A stretch of 64,000 nt of DNA from Thuidium tamariscinum (Eukaryota > Streptophyta > Bryopsida > Hypnales > Thuidiaceae), in assembly GCA_947034885.2 (NCBI GenBank), contig OX344749.2:3983501-4047500 (forward strand). Direction: 5' to 3'. This document shows, piece by piece, positions 25,903-36,192 of this stretch. A program made the translations under genes and the position numbers. Every line of letters starts with the position of its first letter. The first letter of the stretch is position 1. The notes beneath the pieces were generated by a model. That model was not told where the DNA came from and ran no database searches. It worked only from the letters and a program-made list of their open reading frames with translations.

Positions 25903-26196
25903 CAGGGTTTTTTTTTTCATTTCTTGTGAAGTGTTAAAGTGGCGATATTTCATTTTATCATGGAGCTCCAAATCTCAACATTCATCCATATATTGGATAG
26001 AAAATATCTTATGAGCACATAATACATATCTATCATTCTATTTTCATCCATTATTTGGCGATTTCATCCACTATTAAATTTTTTTGAGTTTGTTGGCAAT
26101 TTCATCCAAAATTTTACTGTTTTTTTCCTATAGGCTTGGTGCTAGGCCAATAAATTTGGTGCAATTTTGCACCAAATCGCCAGAAAAAAAACCCTG
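25903..26196 (+). mobile_element. hAT-like MITE, family B, with exact 8-bp target duplication
   Basis: The element starts CAGGGTTTTTTTT and ends AAAAAAACCCTG, a hAT-style terminal inverted repeat. It is flanked on both sides by the identical 8-mer CTTCTTAG (25895-25902 and 26197-26204). Length is 294 bp with no reading frame. The interior repeats a TTCATCC motif several times. A related locus near 33838-33890 carries the same flanks without the insertion. Confidence 0.88.
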
Positions 26197-26204
26197 CTTC
26201 TTAG

Positions 26205-26500
26205 ATCTTGGTCTTAATTGAACCAACAACCAACATTTAGATCATTTTAATTAGTATTTTTTGAAATATAATTGTACAAATTCTAACTAGAGGTGTTTGA
26301 TTATGAAGGTTTTAAAATTGTAAAAGTGATTTGAAGTCTTTCAATCCTCTTTTTTCACATTAAATCTAAAAAGTTGGTTAGTAAAAAATTATGAGGTTAA
26401 AGGGCCTAACCCCAATCAATTTATGGCTTTTCAAAATCTATACAACAATTTTCTTTAAAGAATTCCTAATGTAATTTACTCTCCAAGATCTAGTGTATTT
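26205..26500 (+). repeat. Interspersed repeat R, copy 2
   Basis: This is the host sequence interrupted by the MITE at 25903-26196. It matches 33870-34440 and, at 26415-26495, also 34765-34860. Shared blocks include AGATCTTGGTCTTAATTGAA, CTAGAGGTGTT and GATTTGAAGTCTTTCAATCC. Confidence 0.65.
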
Positions 26501-26859
26501 GGAGCTCATTTTCAAGAGCCCTCAATACTATGGAAACTCAAGATTGTAATGGACACCTCTACAAAAAATCTTGAAAAGAAAAATCATAGTCAATCATTTT
26601 CAAAATTGGATTTTTGATGCTTAACCTTGAAGCACTCCAACATCCATATTTGGGAGGATGAACAAAGGGCTTTAAGGCATTGTTGAGTCCAACCTACTTC
26701 TCATTCATCCCATGTAATACTTGAATGTAGAATGGATAGCCTTCTTTAATGACCAAATTCGTGAAATTTTAGTGAATGACATTTATCTACAAAGTTGTAA
26801 GGAAAAGTGCGCAAAAACTCAAAATAGGATTGAAGTACTTAGGGATTAATCCTAAAGCG

Positions 26860-27340
26860 CTCTAAGCCTCTAACGTCCAATTTCTAAACAATGTATAGAT
26901 TAAATCCAAATTTCTTTTTCATTATAGCTTGGATGAAAGATGTTCTAATTTTAGAGATACTTTATGAAGTTGTCCTATCCAAAGGTTGGATTTGGTGTAA
27001 CTAGAGCAAATATTTTTCCAAAACTACAAATGTGAAAGTATGTCAAGTGGTTGATCAAGCCAAAATTGCATTGATTCTAGCTAGTTCAAATCTAGAATTG
27101 CAAAAATGAGGTTACAGAATCAAAGAACACAAAAATTCCAAAAAATCACTGCATCAAGAGAATCTCATTTCAAATACATTTCAACAAAATTCACTCAAAA
27201 AAAGACAATTTTTTTTTTGTAATTGAATACAAAAGAAATTTAGAATTTTTCCTCTCAAAATTTAAAGAAAAATATTAATAATAGCAGTTGTGAATCTAAC
27301 CAATCATATGGAAAGAATCTAAAACTCAAACTCTACAACT
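26860..27340 (+). repeat. Interspersed repeat S, copy 2
   Basis: It carries the same block order as the copies at 25020-25460 and 56690-57080, in the forward orientation. Together with copy 1 it forms a widely spaced inverted pair 1.4 kb apart. Confidence 0.6.
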
Positions 27341-27852
27341 TTTATTTGCATCTCAATTCCAAAATATTCTTCCAAATTGTAGTTTATAACGAGTTTTTTG
27401 AAATCATTGATTTAATAGATGAGTCTAGATATATAGGGATTAAACTAGATTTCAAGAAGAAGGTTCTAAAAATATAAACTATTAAAAATAGTAGCTTAAT
27501 CAAGTCTTACAAACCTTCAAAGTTTTGCAAACACCAAATTTTGGTACCTTAGACATTTTAGGTGTTAACCTTATAATGCCATTGTGGGCATTTAGTGTTG
27601 GATGAATAATAGAGAATTCTTGCATATACAATAGAATACAATTGTTCATCCTTGGAATTTTGTGCAAAAAGGGGGTAGTCATGAATATTACTTTTGGCCT
27701 CTAGTGAATACTTTTGATTTTTTTTGAAGTAGCCATGATTCACAAGTTGTTTCAAAAAGGATGGTTTCCATAGAGACTAGCCCGTTGTTTTAGGGCTAAC
27801 ATGCAATATTATCAACAAATTGATTTTTCTTATATTTTTTTATCTACATAGC

Positions 27853-28122
27853 AAGGCTTTTTTTTGGCTTTCTAATGCCAGATTGCACTAGAGAAAAAAA
27901 TTTGGGTAAAAAATGAGAAAAAAAGGACAAAAAAATGACAAAAAACTTGGATGAAATTGCCAAATAACTTTGAAATTTAAAAAAATGTTAGATGAAAATT
28001 CCCTAATTGTGGATGAAAACCATACTATACGTCCAATAAGTAGATGAATGTTACAATTTGGAGCACCATTATAACATTCTATATCGCCACAATGGCACTT
28101 CTTCAAAAATGAAAAATAAACC
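27853..28122 (-). mobile_element. hAT-like MITE family B, diverged copy
   Basis: On the minus strand it matches the element at 25903-26196 in its GTGGCGATAT, GAGCTCC/GTGCTCC and repeated TTCATC blocks. The end at 27853 reads AAGGCTTTTTTTTGGC and is shared with the copy at 48820. No clear target duplication remains. Confidence 0.6.
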
Positions 28123-30058
28123 ATGATGCATAGTAGAAATGGCAATTTCAGTGTTTCTTAAGAAAAAAAATCTTTAAAAGTGCTTTGGGATTTTAGGAAT
28201 TAAAGTAAAGAAACAAATTCTTTTGTACCTTGAGTGATTAGATTATTATACTTTGAATCTTTATAGCTTAAATTTTTGCATTAAAATTTTCGAAAAAAAA
28301 AATTATATTGAAAAATTGTATTGAAAGTCTAATAAAAAAAATTCTTAAAACAATTGATTTTAGTTCTTTAAAATATTTCAAAATAGAAGTAGGTATGAGG
28401 TTAACCCCTCAAGAAAGAAGGGGACATAATGTATCGTCTTGAAATTTTAATGGAAAATTCTCCATAGGGTGAAACAAATCTCAATATTTTATAAACTAAG
28501 ATCTTGTAGAGTAACAAGTTTACACACTTGTTGCATTGTCTGATTTTCAAAATTTGAATGTGAGAAGTATTTAAAATTTTATTTAGGAAATGTAGTCTAC
28601 TAGAAAAAAAAGAGCAAATATAATGTTTTCTCAATGAAAGCAGTAGTAAAGGTGGAAAAAAAATGTTTTCTTGGAGATTCTTAATCTTTATCTTTTACAA
28701 AAAAACAAGACTTGAAGAATTTTTTTCAAATTTTTATTTTTAGGAATTTTAAAAATAAAAGGTTCAACCTAGTGTGATTGAAAAAATACAAAATAATTAG
28801 AATGATTCCAAATTTTTTGGTAGACGTTCCAAATAATATTATTATAATAATAAAAAAATTTGAAAATTTGAAAATTTACACATGTATTATTTTTATAAAA
28901 AAATTTAAGATCCAATTTGGTCAATTTGGGATTTCTACTGTTTTTTGTTTGAAAATGTGTACAAATTTGAGGGAGTTTTTTATTTTTCAAATTTTTAAAT
29001 AAAAAATTACTAAATTTTTCCTAGATTTCAATGTAATTTTTTAGGGGGTTAAAAAATCATTATTAAACTTTTTATTAATTTTTTTCTCTAAAATCTGTGT
29101 TTTTTGCCTATGAAGTTGATTATACATAATTGTTATAATCTAAAAATCCAACGGTCAAATTTTTTTTCAGAATTAATTCTACGTATACTGGACAAAGTAG
29201 TCTTTGCTTTTGTACAATTTAAATTAAAAATTTCAAGCATATCTACGTGCAAAAAAAAATATCAAAGTGGCACAATTCATTCAAAAACTTCATTGTCAAA
29301 ATGTTATTGGGCCTTGAGGGGTTAAAGAAAGAACCAATCCATTAATATCTCTAAAGTGGAATTAAAATATGCCAACCCAAATGGTGATTTCTTTTTGAAA
29401 AGTGTGAAAATTGCATTATAAATTGAATCCATCATGTTCTTTTTTCAAGAAGTTTATATAATTGCTTGCAAAACAAGGAGCCTTTAATTTTCTCATCATT
29501 AATCCAAATGGAATGAATCAAAGCTTTCTAAGTATTTAGAAATAATTTTTTTTTAATACTTTATTTCAAATTTTTGTGATTTTGTTTTGTTGCTTGGCAA
29601 CCTAAAATCTAGATGTAGGATTGCATAATTTTTTCTTTCATGCACCAGGTGAAATATAAGTTATAATTTCTAAAAGCTAATTTTTTTTCTAACTTCAATA
29701 AAAGTTTCAAAGAATTGCAGCAAAAATTCAAATAGAGTAGGAACTTCTACAAACTTTCACTTATCTTCCAAGGTACAATGAGACTTTAGAGTTAAATTCC
29801 AATGGAAAGATTTTCATTTTGTTTTATTCTTTGACCTCCAATAAGTAGGTGTAATCAATAATTAAATATTTATCCATCCATTTGAGACTAATTGTACTCT
29901 TCCATAGTCCATTTTTTGTTGATTCAAGGTTTAGAGTAATAGATATAGAGGATTGAAATTGGTCATGAGCTCATCTAACTTTGAAATTTGCATGAAAACC
30001 AAAAAAAACATTCCCACTAGATTAATAGCAACTTTGTAAGTTCAAATGATTGACATTA

Positions 30059-30300
30059 GAAGATTGCGGGAACGCAGTTTTCTTGCCCGTGAACTAAAAT
30101 CTGACGTGGTCGAGAGAGTGCCACATAATTAATTAATTTTTTTTTTTGAAATTTTTTGGGGGGCTTTTTTCATATTTCAGGACCAAAAAAAAAGTTTTTT
30201 TTTTTTTTTTGGGTAAATGCCGCCCTGATAGCGGCCAGCAATTAGGAACAGTTTTGGGGAACAGCCCCAAAACGGCCCTTTGGAGGCCTCAGATTTCTTC
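30059..30300. mobile_element. TA-flanked MITE, family C (diverged copy)
   Basis: It is flanked by TA and has short inverted ends (GAAGA and its complement). It shares internal order with 33977-34272: a GACGTGGTCGAGA block, a T-run, a TTTCATATTTCAGGACC block, a GGGAACAGCCCC hairpin, and an AACGGCCCTTT block near the right end. Confidence 0.65.
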
Positions 30301-33049
30301 TAATGATATTCAATTTCAAAGTCCTCATAAGGTATTGGAATCTTTATTAATCCATTTTGCTATCAAATGATAAATATTGAATAAAATAGAGTATAAAATT
30401 GAAAACTCAAGTTAAGTTTTTATATGCCCAAGAAACATATTCAATTTCATCCATCTATTTTTTTTTATAGAACTTATTTGAGGTTTCAAAAGTCTATATA
30501 GTATAGATTTTCAAAATTCTTCTTCAAAAATAATTCAACAATTCAAATACTCAAGCTTTTATATTTCACCTTAAAAATTGATTTCCTAGTTCAAAAAATT
30601 CCTTCAAAAATGACCTTAATAAATATCAAACACCAAACTATTAGATATTCATCATGTAACTTAACTCATGCCAAAAATGCAACACCTTGTACTTTTAGTC
30701 ATGTTTTTAGTATTGTTGGAAAGTACTTTGCAAAGAAGGATGTATGTGACCTCATTTCATGGCATTCTAACTTACAACAAAAATGAAAAGAAATTCTAAA
30801 GTATTTATTATTTATGAATTAATAGATTAGAAAATTACTTTGTTTTTGTGACATCCTAACAACATCATAAGGCATACTAGTTTATACCTTGAATGAGGTT
30901 GTTATTTTATTTTATTTTATTTATTACAATGAGATTCCTAGAACCATGCATTTCTTAGTTGTGTTCTTAATACTATCAAAAAACTTTCAATGAAGAAGGG
31001 TGCATAGGCTTTGTTTTGTAGAGTTTTGACTCATGATAATAAATATTGAATTATTTTGAATTAAAAAATTAAAAAATATTTATTTGTTTGCTTCATACAT
31101 TGTGGCAACAACTCAGGGCACGCTAGTTCTTATTAAAGTCACTAATATTTAATCCACAATCAGTTTTAGAGAAGTTCAAAATTCAAAACTTTATTTTCAT
31201 TGAAATTTTTTTATTAATGTAATGAAGGTTGTCTTATCCAACTTATTTTTGAACTAAATGTTGTATTGAATGTGTCTTCTCTAAAGGCATATAATAGAAA
31301 TTTGTTTAGTGTATTTATAAATCCCTCTTCAAAAATTTCCAAATATCCTTGAATATTTGAAGAATATTCTAGTATATTTGATTATTTTCTAAAGATATTT
31401 TAAAACTATTTCTCTATGATGGCAAGGAGACATAAGGGTTCAACATTTTAAACATCATGTTTGATAGACATTGTCATGTGTTGCATATTAATTGTGAATG
31501 TAATGGTAAGTGAGTATGATCTTAGTGTCATTTTCTATATAATTTGTTGTCTCTAAATTTGTTGCAAAACTATTTTGTAGTTTATATTTTTTTACTTATC
31601 TTCAAAATATTTGGAAATTAGGACTATTTCAAAGTCCTTTAAAGATAATGATTTAAAAACAATTCAAAAAATGAATGCTTTGAACTCTTCAATTGATTTG
31701 ACAAAGTCCACAAGAAGCATCAAAGTATTTGGTTGCAAGGACATTTTGGGGTAAACCTTAGGGTCTAGACATAGATGTATTAGTATAGTATAAGGCAAGA
31801 TTGGCACTTTTCTATAGAATATATAATTCTTTTGTAGAATATAACAATAGGCATTTGCTAAAAGCACTATTATTTATAAAAATAATAGCAATTTCAATTT
31901 GTTATCAAGTTTGTTATGTACATATTCAAAGCGAATCCATCTAATGTATTGACTATTTTGAAAGTTTTGAAAAAGAAGTTATTTTGCCACTTGAATATGT
32001 ACCTTAAAATAAGAGGCAACTATAAAATGGGTGTGTAGATTACAAGTGTTTAATTGATGTTTGTAGACTACAATTAGCTCATAGAGCACATTTAGACCTC
32101 TAAATGTATCAATTTATAGAATTGGTCAAATTGTTGAGTTCCAACTTTGGCTTTAAGTTTGGCTTTCCAAGAGTTGCCATGGAGGCATCTCTAAGTCAAT
32201 AGGCACTTGGAACTTAGTTTGAAGTGATACAAATTTAATTTTAGGATTGAAAGATTTAGTTGATTTAGTGTAACTACTAGTAGAAGAAAATATAATTTTA
32301 GGTGTTCATAATTTGGTTCATTAAATTAAAATTTTATCAAATAAAATTCATATATTATATACAAAAAATCAAAAAATTAATTAAAAAAGCTTTATTAAAT
32401 ATTTTTTTATATTTTAAATTTTAATAAATTTAATAGAAATAAAATTTTGAAATTTTGAAAGAGACTTTTATTTCGATTTTTAGTTTTTAGATTTTTAGAT
32501 TGTACTTTTACTTTGAATCCATCCTATTGAAATGGACCCTTTAGAAGGAACTTCAATATTTTTGTATGTATCTTTGCCAAGGCAATTTTTTGTAAAATCT
32601 TTAAGAGAAATTAAGACTATTATATGTTCAATAAGCTTATTTTGATTACTTCTACTTATATTTTAAGAACAAAGTGATTTTCTTATTCATAATCACTTAA
32701 AAGAAATCACGTGTGGTTTTAAATAGTTTTGTTGTCAATCCATGTAAAAAGTAGCAAAAATATATTAAATCTACCATGCATTTAGTACAAAACCACCTTA
32801 AACCATGAATGATTTTATGTTAGTGAATTAATAAATTATTTTTTCTAGAGTATAAATTTTAATATATGATGCACAAACCTTATATGATTTAAGGTTTATA
32901 TACAATAGTACAACAATTGCCACAAGATACAACATCAAAGGCAAAACCATCTTGAATATAATTATGCAATGTATATTTACGGGGCATAATTATAAACCTC
33001 AAGGTCTTTACTTTCACTATCTATCATGAACTGCTTGTCATTGGCCTAA

Positions 33050-33372
33050 TGGGTTTCCTCGCCCCTCCCCCACACTTTTAGAAAATTGGGAGCCGTCCAA
33101 TGTGTTTCAAAAAAAACTCCACCCCCCTTTAAAGAAAAATCAATAGCCATTGGATTGATATGAAATACATATATGTATACGATATGGAAGTATGAATACA
33201 AAAATATACATATGGCAATTCAAATATGGATACAACATATGAGATATGGCATACTATATGCATATGGGATATGACATACACCATATGGGATTTGTCCCAT
33301 ATTGATTGCATTGACCTCATGTACCCTCTCAAAATTATAAGAGGCGGTGGGGGTGGGGATGGAATTCAAAAA
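33050..33372 (+). repeat. Minisatellite-bearing repeat T, copy 1
   Basis: A C-rich flank (33056-33130), a core of variable ATATGG/GATATG short repeats (about 33165-33305), then CTCTCAAAATTATAAGAGG and a G-rich flank. The copy at 52050-52440 has the same three parts in the opposite orientation. Confidence 0.65.
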
Positions 33373-33837
33373 ATTAAAAATTAATTTAAAAAAAAACCCG
33401 TGGTGCATAGTTTTATACTATATACCATGAAGAGGCAATATTTGCATGTATACACAATTGCCTGTATTTGCCTGTATTTACAAGGCCTCCCCTTCAAGGT
33501 CTAGGCTTTTATTGAGTGGATTATGAATGTCTTCAAAAGCCTATTGTAGGAACTATAGAAAACAAATGAAATGCATTCAATTAAAGCAACTTTTGTTTAT
33601 TGGTTAGCGATGTGATTCTATTGTAGAGACTCAATGCTTTATGGTTTTTGTGTAAGGTTTTGAATCAATTTATATAAGACAAAGAAGACATGAAAAATTG
33701 GAAAAAAATTAAAATCTTGGGCAAGATTCTCTTGGCCTATAATTTATTTGGTCCATTTAGCTCCAAATCTATATTCTTCTCCCTACTTTAGACTCCTATA
33801 GGCAAAGGATATTCTGGTCTGAAAGGTCCTTAGCCTT

Positions 33838-34860
33838 TAAATGCCCAAGGCCTTTTTTGAACTTCTCAGATCTTGGTCTTAATTGAACAAAAAGTCAACA
33901 TTTTGATTATTTTTATCAATAGTAAGTCTACAAATTCAAACTAGAGGTGTTAGAGATCATGTAGGAAAAAACATTAGGAGGGATTTGAGGGCTCTGGGAG
34001 CTTGTGAGTTCCCACAGCCCGAAATCGCGAAAACAGCCGCGGGAATGCAATTCTGCAGGAATCCGACGTGGTCGAGATCGTACCACGTCATTGACTTCTT
34101 TTTTTCGAAAAAAAATAAATTTTTTTTGGACTTTTTTTCATATTTTAGGACCCCCAATTTTTTATTTTTTATTTATTTTTATTTTTTGAAAATGCTAACC
34201 AACGGCCAACCGTTTTTAGACTAGTTTCGGGAACAGTCCCGAAACGGCCCTTTGCAGCCCTCAAATCCCTCCTAATGAATTATATATCACTTATCAATTG
34301 AAAGATTATAATGTCTAATCATGAGGATTTTAAAACTACAAAAGTGATTTGAAGTCTTTCAATCCTCTTTTCACACATTAAATTGAAAAAGTTGGTCACT
34401 GCAAAAATATGAAGTTAAAGGGCCTAGTAGACTTTTAGCTTTTTATAAAAGGATTTTTGAAAATAGTTGATTTTATATCATGTGGAAGTCTACAAAGTGA
34501 GCTTATTTTTGTTTGAGTTTTGAAACATATAAAATATTATTTTGGTGGGTTTTTTGGTGAATGACCTATGTGAGCTCCCAATTCATCACTTGGGACTCAT
34601 ATGTTTCTTTTTTTCGAAGTTTTGTAATTTATACTACAAATGTTGACAAAAAGTCCTAAAAAGAGTGTAGTGCCAAAATAGGTATGTTACATGCCAATAT
34701 AGTATGTGGTCACAATTGTATTTTTATTCATAGAACAGCCCTAAAACCTACTTGTAATATGCATAACCCCAATCAATTTATGGCTTTTTCAAAATCTACA
34801 AAGCAATTTAAAAAAGAATTCTAATGTGATTTTTTCTCCGAGATCCAATTTTTTTTTCAA
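33838..34860 (+). repeat. Interspersed repeat R, copy 3 (interrupted by a MITE)
   Basis: It starts at AAATGCCCAAGGCC and runs through AGATCTTGGTCTTAATTGAA and CTAGAGGTGTT to blocks also found after 26280 and at 165-325. A TA-MITE (33977-34272) interrupts it. The CTTCTCAG octamer near 33864 corresponds to the target of the hAT-like MITE in copy 2 and is unoccupied here. Confidence 0.6.
33977..34272 (+). mobile_element. TA-flanked MITE, family C, intact ends
   Basis: The terminal inverted repeats are GGAGGGATTTGAGGGCT, 17 bp and perfect at both ends, with TA on each side (33975-33976 and 34273-34274). Length is 296 bp. The interior includes two short palindromes, TGGGA...TCCCA near the left end and TTTCGGGAACAGTCCCGAAA near the right. 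It has no reading frame. Confidence 0.82.
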
Positions 34861-34977
34861 AATTGCATTTTTGATGCTCAAGTCAGACTTCAGGAAGGTA
34901 TGTAAACTTCTAAGAATAGTAACTTGATTGGATTTTATTTAGCTTTATAGTTTGGTGAACACCAGATTTGGAATTTG

Positions 34978-35204
34978 GGTGGATTGGCCTTCTCGCTCGG
35001 CCTTACATGTTTTACCAGAGGTGCAATCAAAACAAAAAGCCCCCTAGTTTGGGCCGTGATCACCCCTACTTTCATCACCCCCTAGCTAATTTGCGGTCTC
35101 TGATCGCAAATATGAATTCAAAATTTGCAAAAAATAATTTGTGTGAAAAATAAAAAATTACAGTGTTTTACCTAAGTGGCCAAGCGAGGGGATCAGTTCT
35201 CCCT
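34978..35204 (+). mobile_element. CCCCC-tipped MITE, family D, left member of palindromic pair
   Basis: Terminal inverted repeats of about 40 bp begin GGGTGGATTGGCC at the left and, read inward from the right end, AGGGAGAACTGATCCCC, both followed by a CTCGCT(C/T)GGCC block and a GTTTTACC block. The interior includes GAATTCAAAATTTGC. A nearly identical copy follows in the opposite orientation. Confidence 0.75.
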
Positions 35205-35237
35205 GCCCAGATTTGGGGGCCTTCGGCATTTAGGGGC

Positions 35238-35464
35238 AGGGAGAACTGACCCCCTCACTCGGCCACTTGGGTAAAACGCTGTAATTTTTTATTTTTCACA
35301 CAAATTTTTTTGCAAATTTTGAATTCATATTTGCGATCAGAGACCGCAAATTAGCTGGGGGATGCCGAAAGTAGGGGTGATCACAGCCCAAACTAGGGGG
35401 CTTTTTGTTTTGATTGCACCTGTGGTAAAACATGGTAAGGCCGAGCGAGGGGGCCAATCCACCC
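35238..35464 (-). mobile_element. CCCCC-tipped MITE, family D, right member of palindromic pair
   Basis: This is an inverted near-copy of 34978-35204, separated from it by 33 bp. Both are 227 bp, so the pair forms a palindrome with 231-bp arms. It has the same end and interior landmarks. Confidence 0.75.
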
Positions 35465-35480
35465 AGATCGGCATTTAGGA

Positions 35481-36188
35481 GTTAGGTCATTCTTTACCTT
35501 GTCAGGTGTGTTCGAGAAACCTGACGCAGGTTTTTTCCTTGTTTTCGCGGGCTGGCTTCTGACTTTTTTTTGCGCCTTATAGTGAGCTCCGGGCAGCGGT
35601 CTAGCGGGCAGCAATTCGGAACCCCCAGCCTGCAGTAGTGCCGAGGGCCTCCCTTCAGAGCTCTCGCAGTCCCCTTTGCTTTACCTCCGAACATCCTTTC
35701 ATGGAGGTAAAAGCTTTAGCCAACTTCTGCGTCTTCCATTCTCACTTCTGTCCCCAGTCGCCTGCATTGTTCAGACCGATTTGCTCTTGCGCCGCTCATT
35801 CCGCACCTTTCAAGAATTCTTCTTTTGGTGTAGTATTCTTATTCATATAGTCGTTCGGGCAAGAGAGTGGCTTGATTGTGTTGCCAGTCGCTGCGAACTC
35901 AGATTGAGTGTAGTTTGGGACTGGACGGAGTGTCGGCGGTGGAGTATGGGGCGTAGGGATCCGGCGTGAGAAAACGAGGATATCAGGATTGATTGGAGTG
36001 TTGGACACGGGATTGCGGTTTTGGTGTGTAATGTGATGGTTAGGTTTTTGTGAGGGAGAGAATTGGAAGTCTTGAGTTCGTTTTGGATGGTTTGGTGCGA
36101 GTTTTGAGTAATTGAGGGAGGATTGTGATTGCTTACTACTGTGATTTCTTACTATTTTCATTGCTTAGATTTCGTGTGAAGAGATGAG
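35481..36188 (+). promoter_or_regulatory. Promoter and 5' leader of the HDC1-like gene
   Basis: Base composition shifts sharply from AT-rich repeats to balanced sequence at about 35500 and remains so into the coding region, so the promoter and a long 5' leader probably lie here. Several short upstream frames are possible. The last upstream ATG (36184) is a three-codon uORF overlapping the main start. Confidence 0.5.
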
Positions 36189-36192
36189 ATGA
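36184..36192 (+). promoter_or_regulatory. Minimal uORF (ATG-AGA-TGA) overlapping the main ATG
   Basis: ATG AGA TGA ends so that its stop codon shares TGA with the main start (ATGA, 36189-36192). Ribosomes initiating at 36184 would terminate on top of the true start. This arrangement could reduce or regulate translation by leaky scanning or reinitiation; the effect is inferred. Confidence 0.55.

Larger units (their letters stand above)
24004..35480. other. Large AT-rich repeat-filled intergenic region
   Basis: No gene can be supported in these 11.5 kb. The region holds the MITEs and repeats listed separately, plus long T- and A-runs and AT-rich sequence in which every open frame is short (under about 115 codons) and compositionally noncoding. 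No reverse transcriptase, integrase or transposase motif was seen. Confidence 0.6.

Noticed and set aside
24004-35480. Autonomous transposon or retrotransposon coding region
   Set aside because: No reverse transcriptase, integrase or transposase motif was seen in any frame; all repeats found are short and noncoding.
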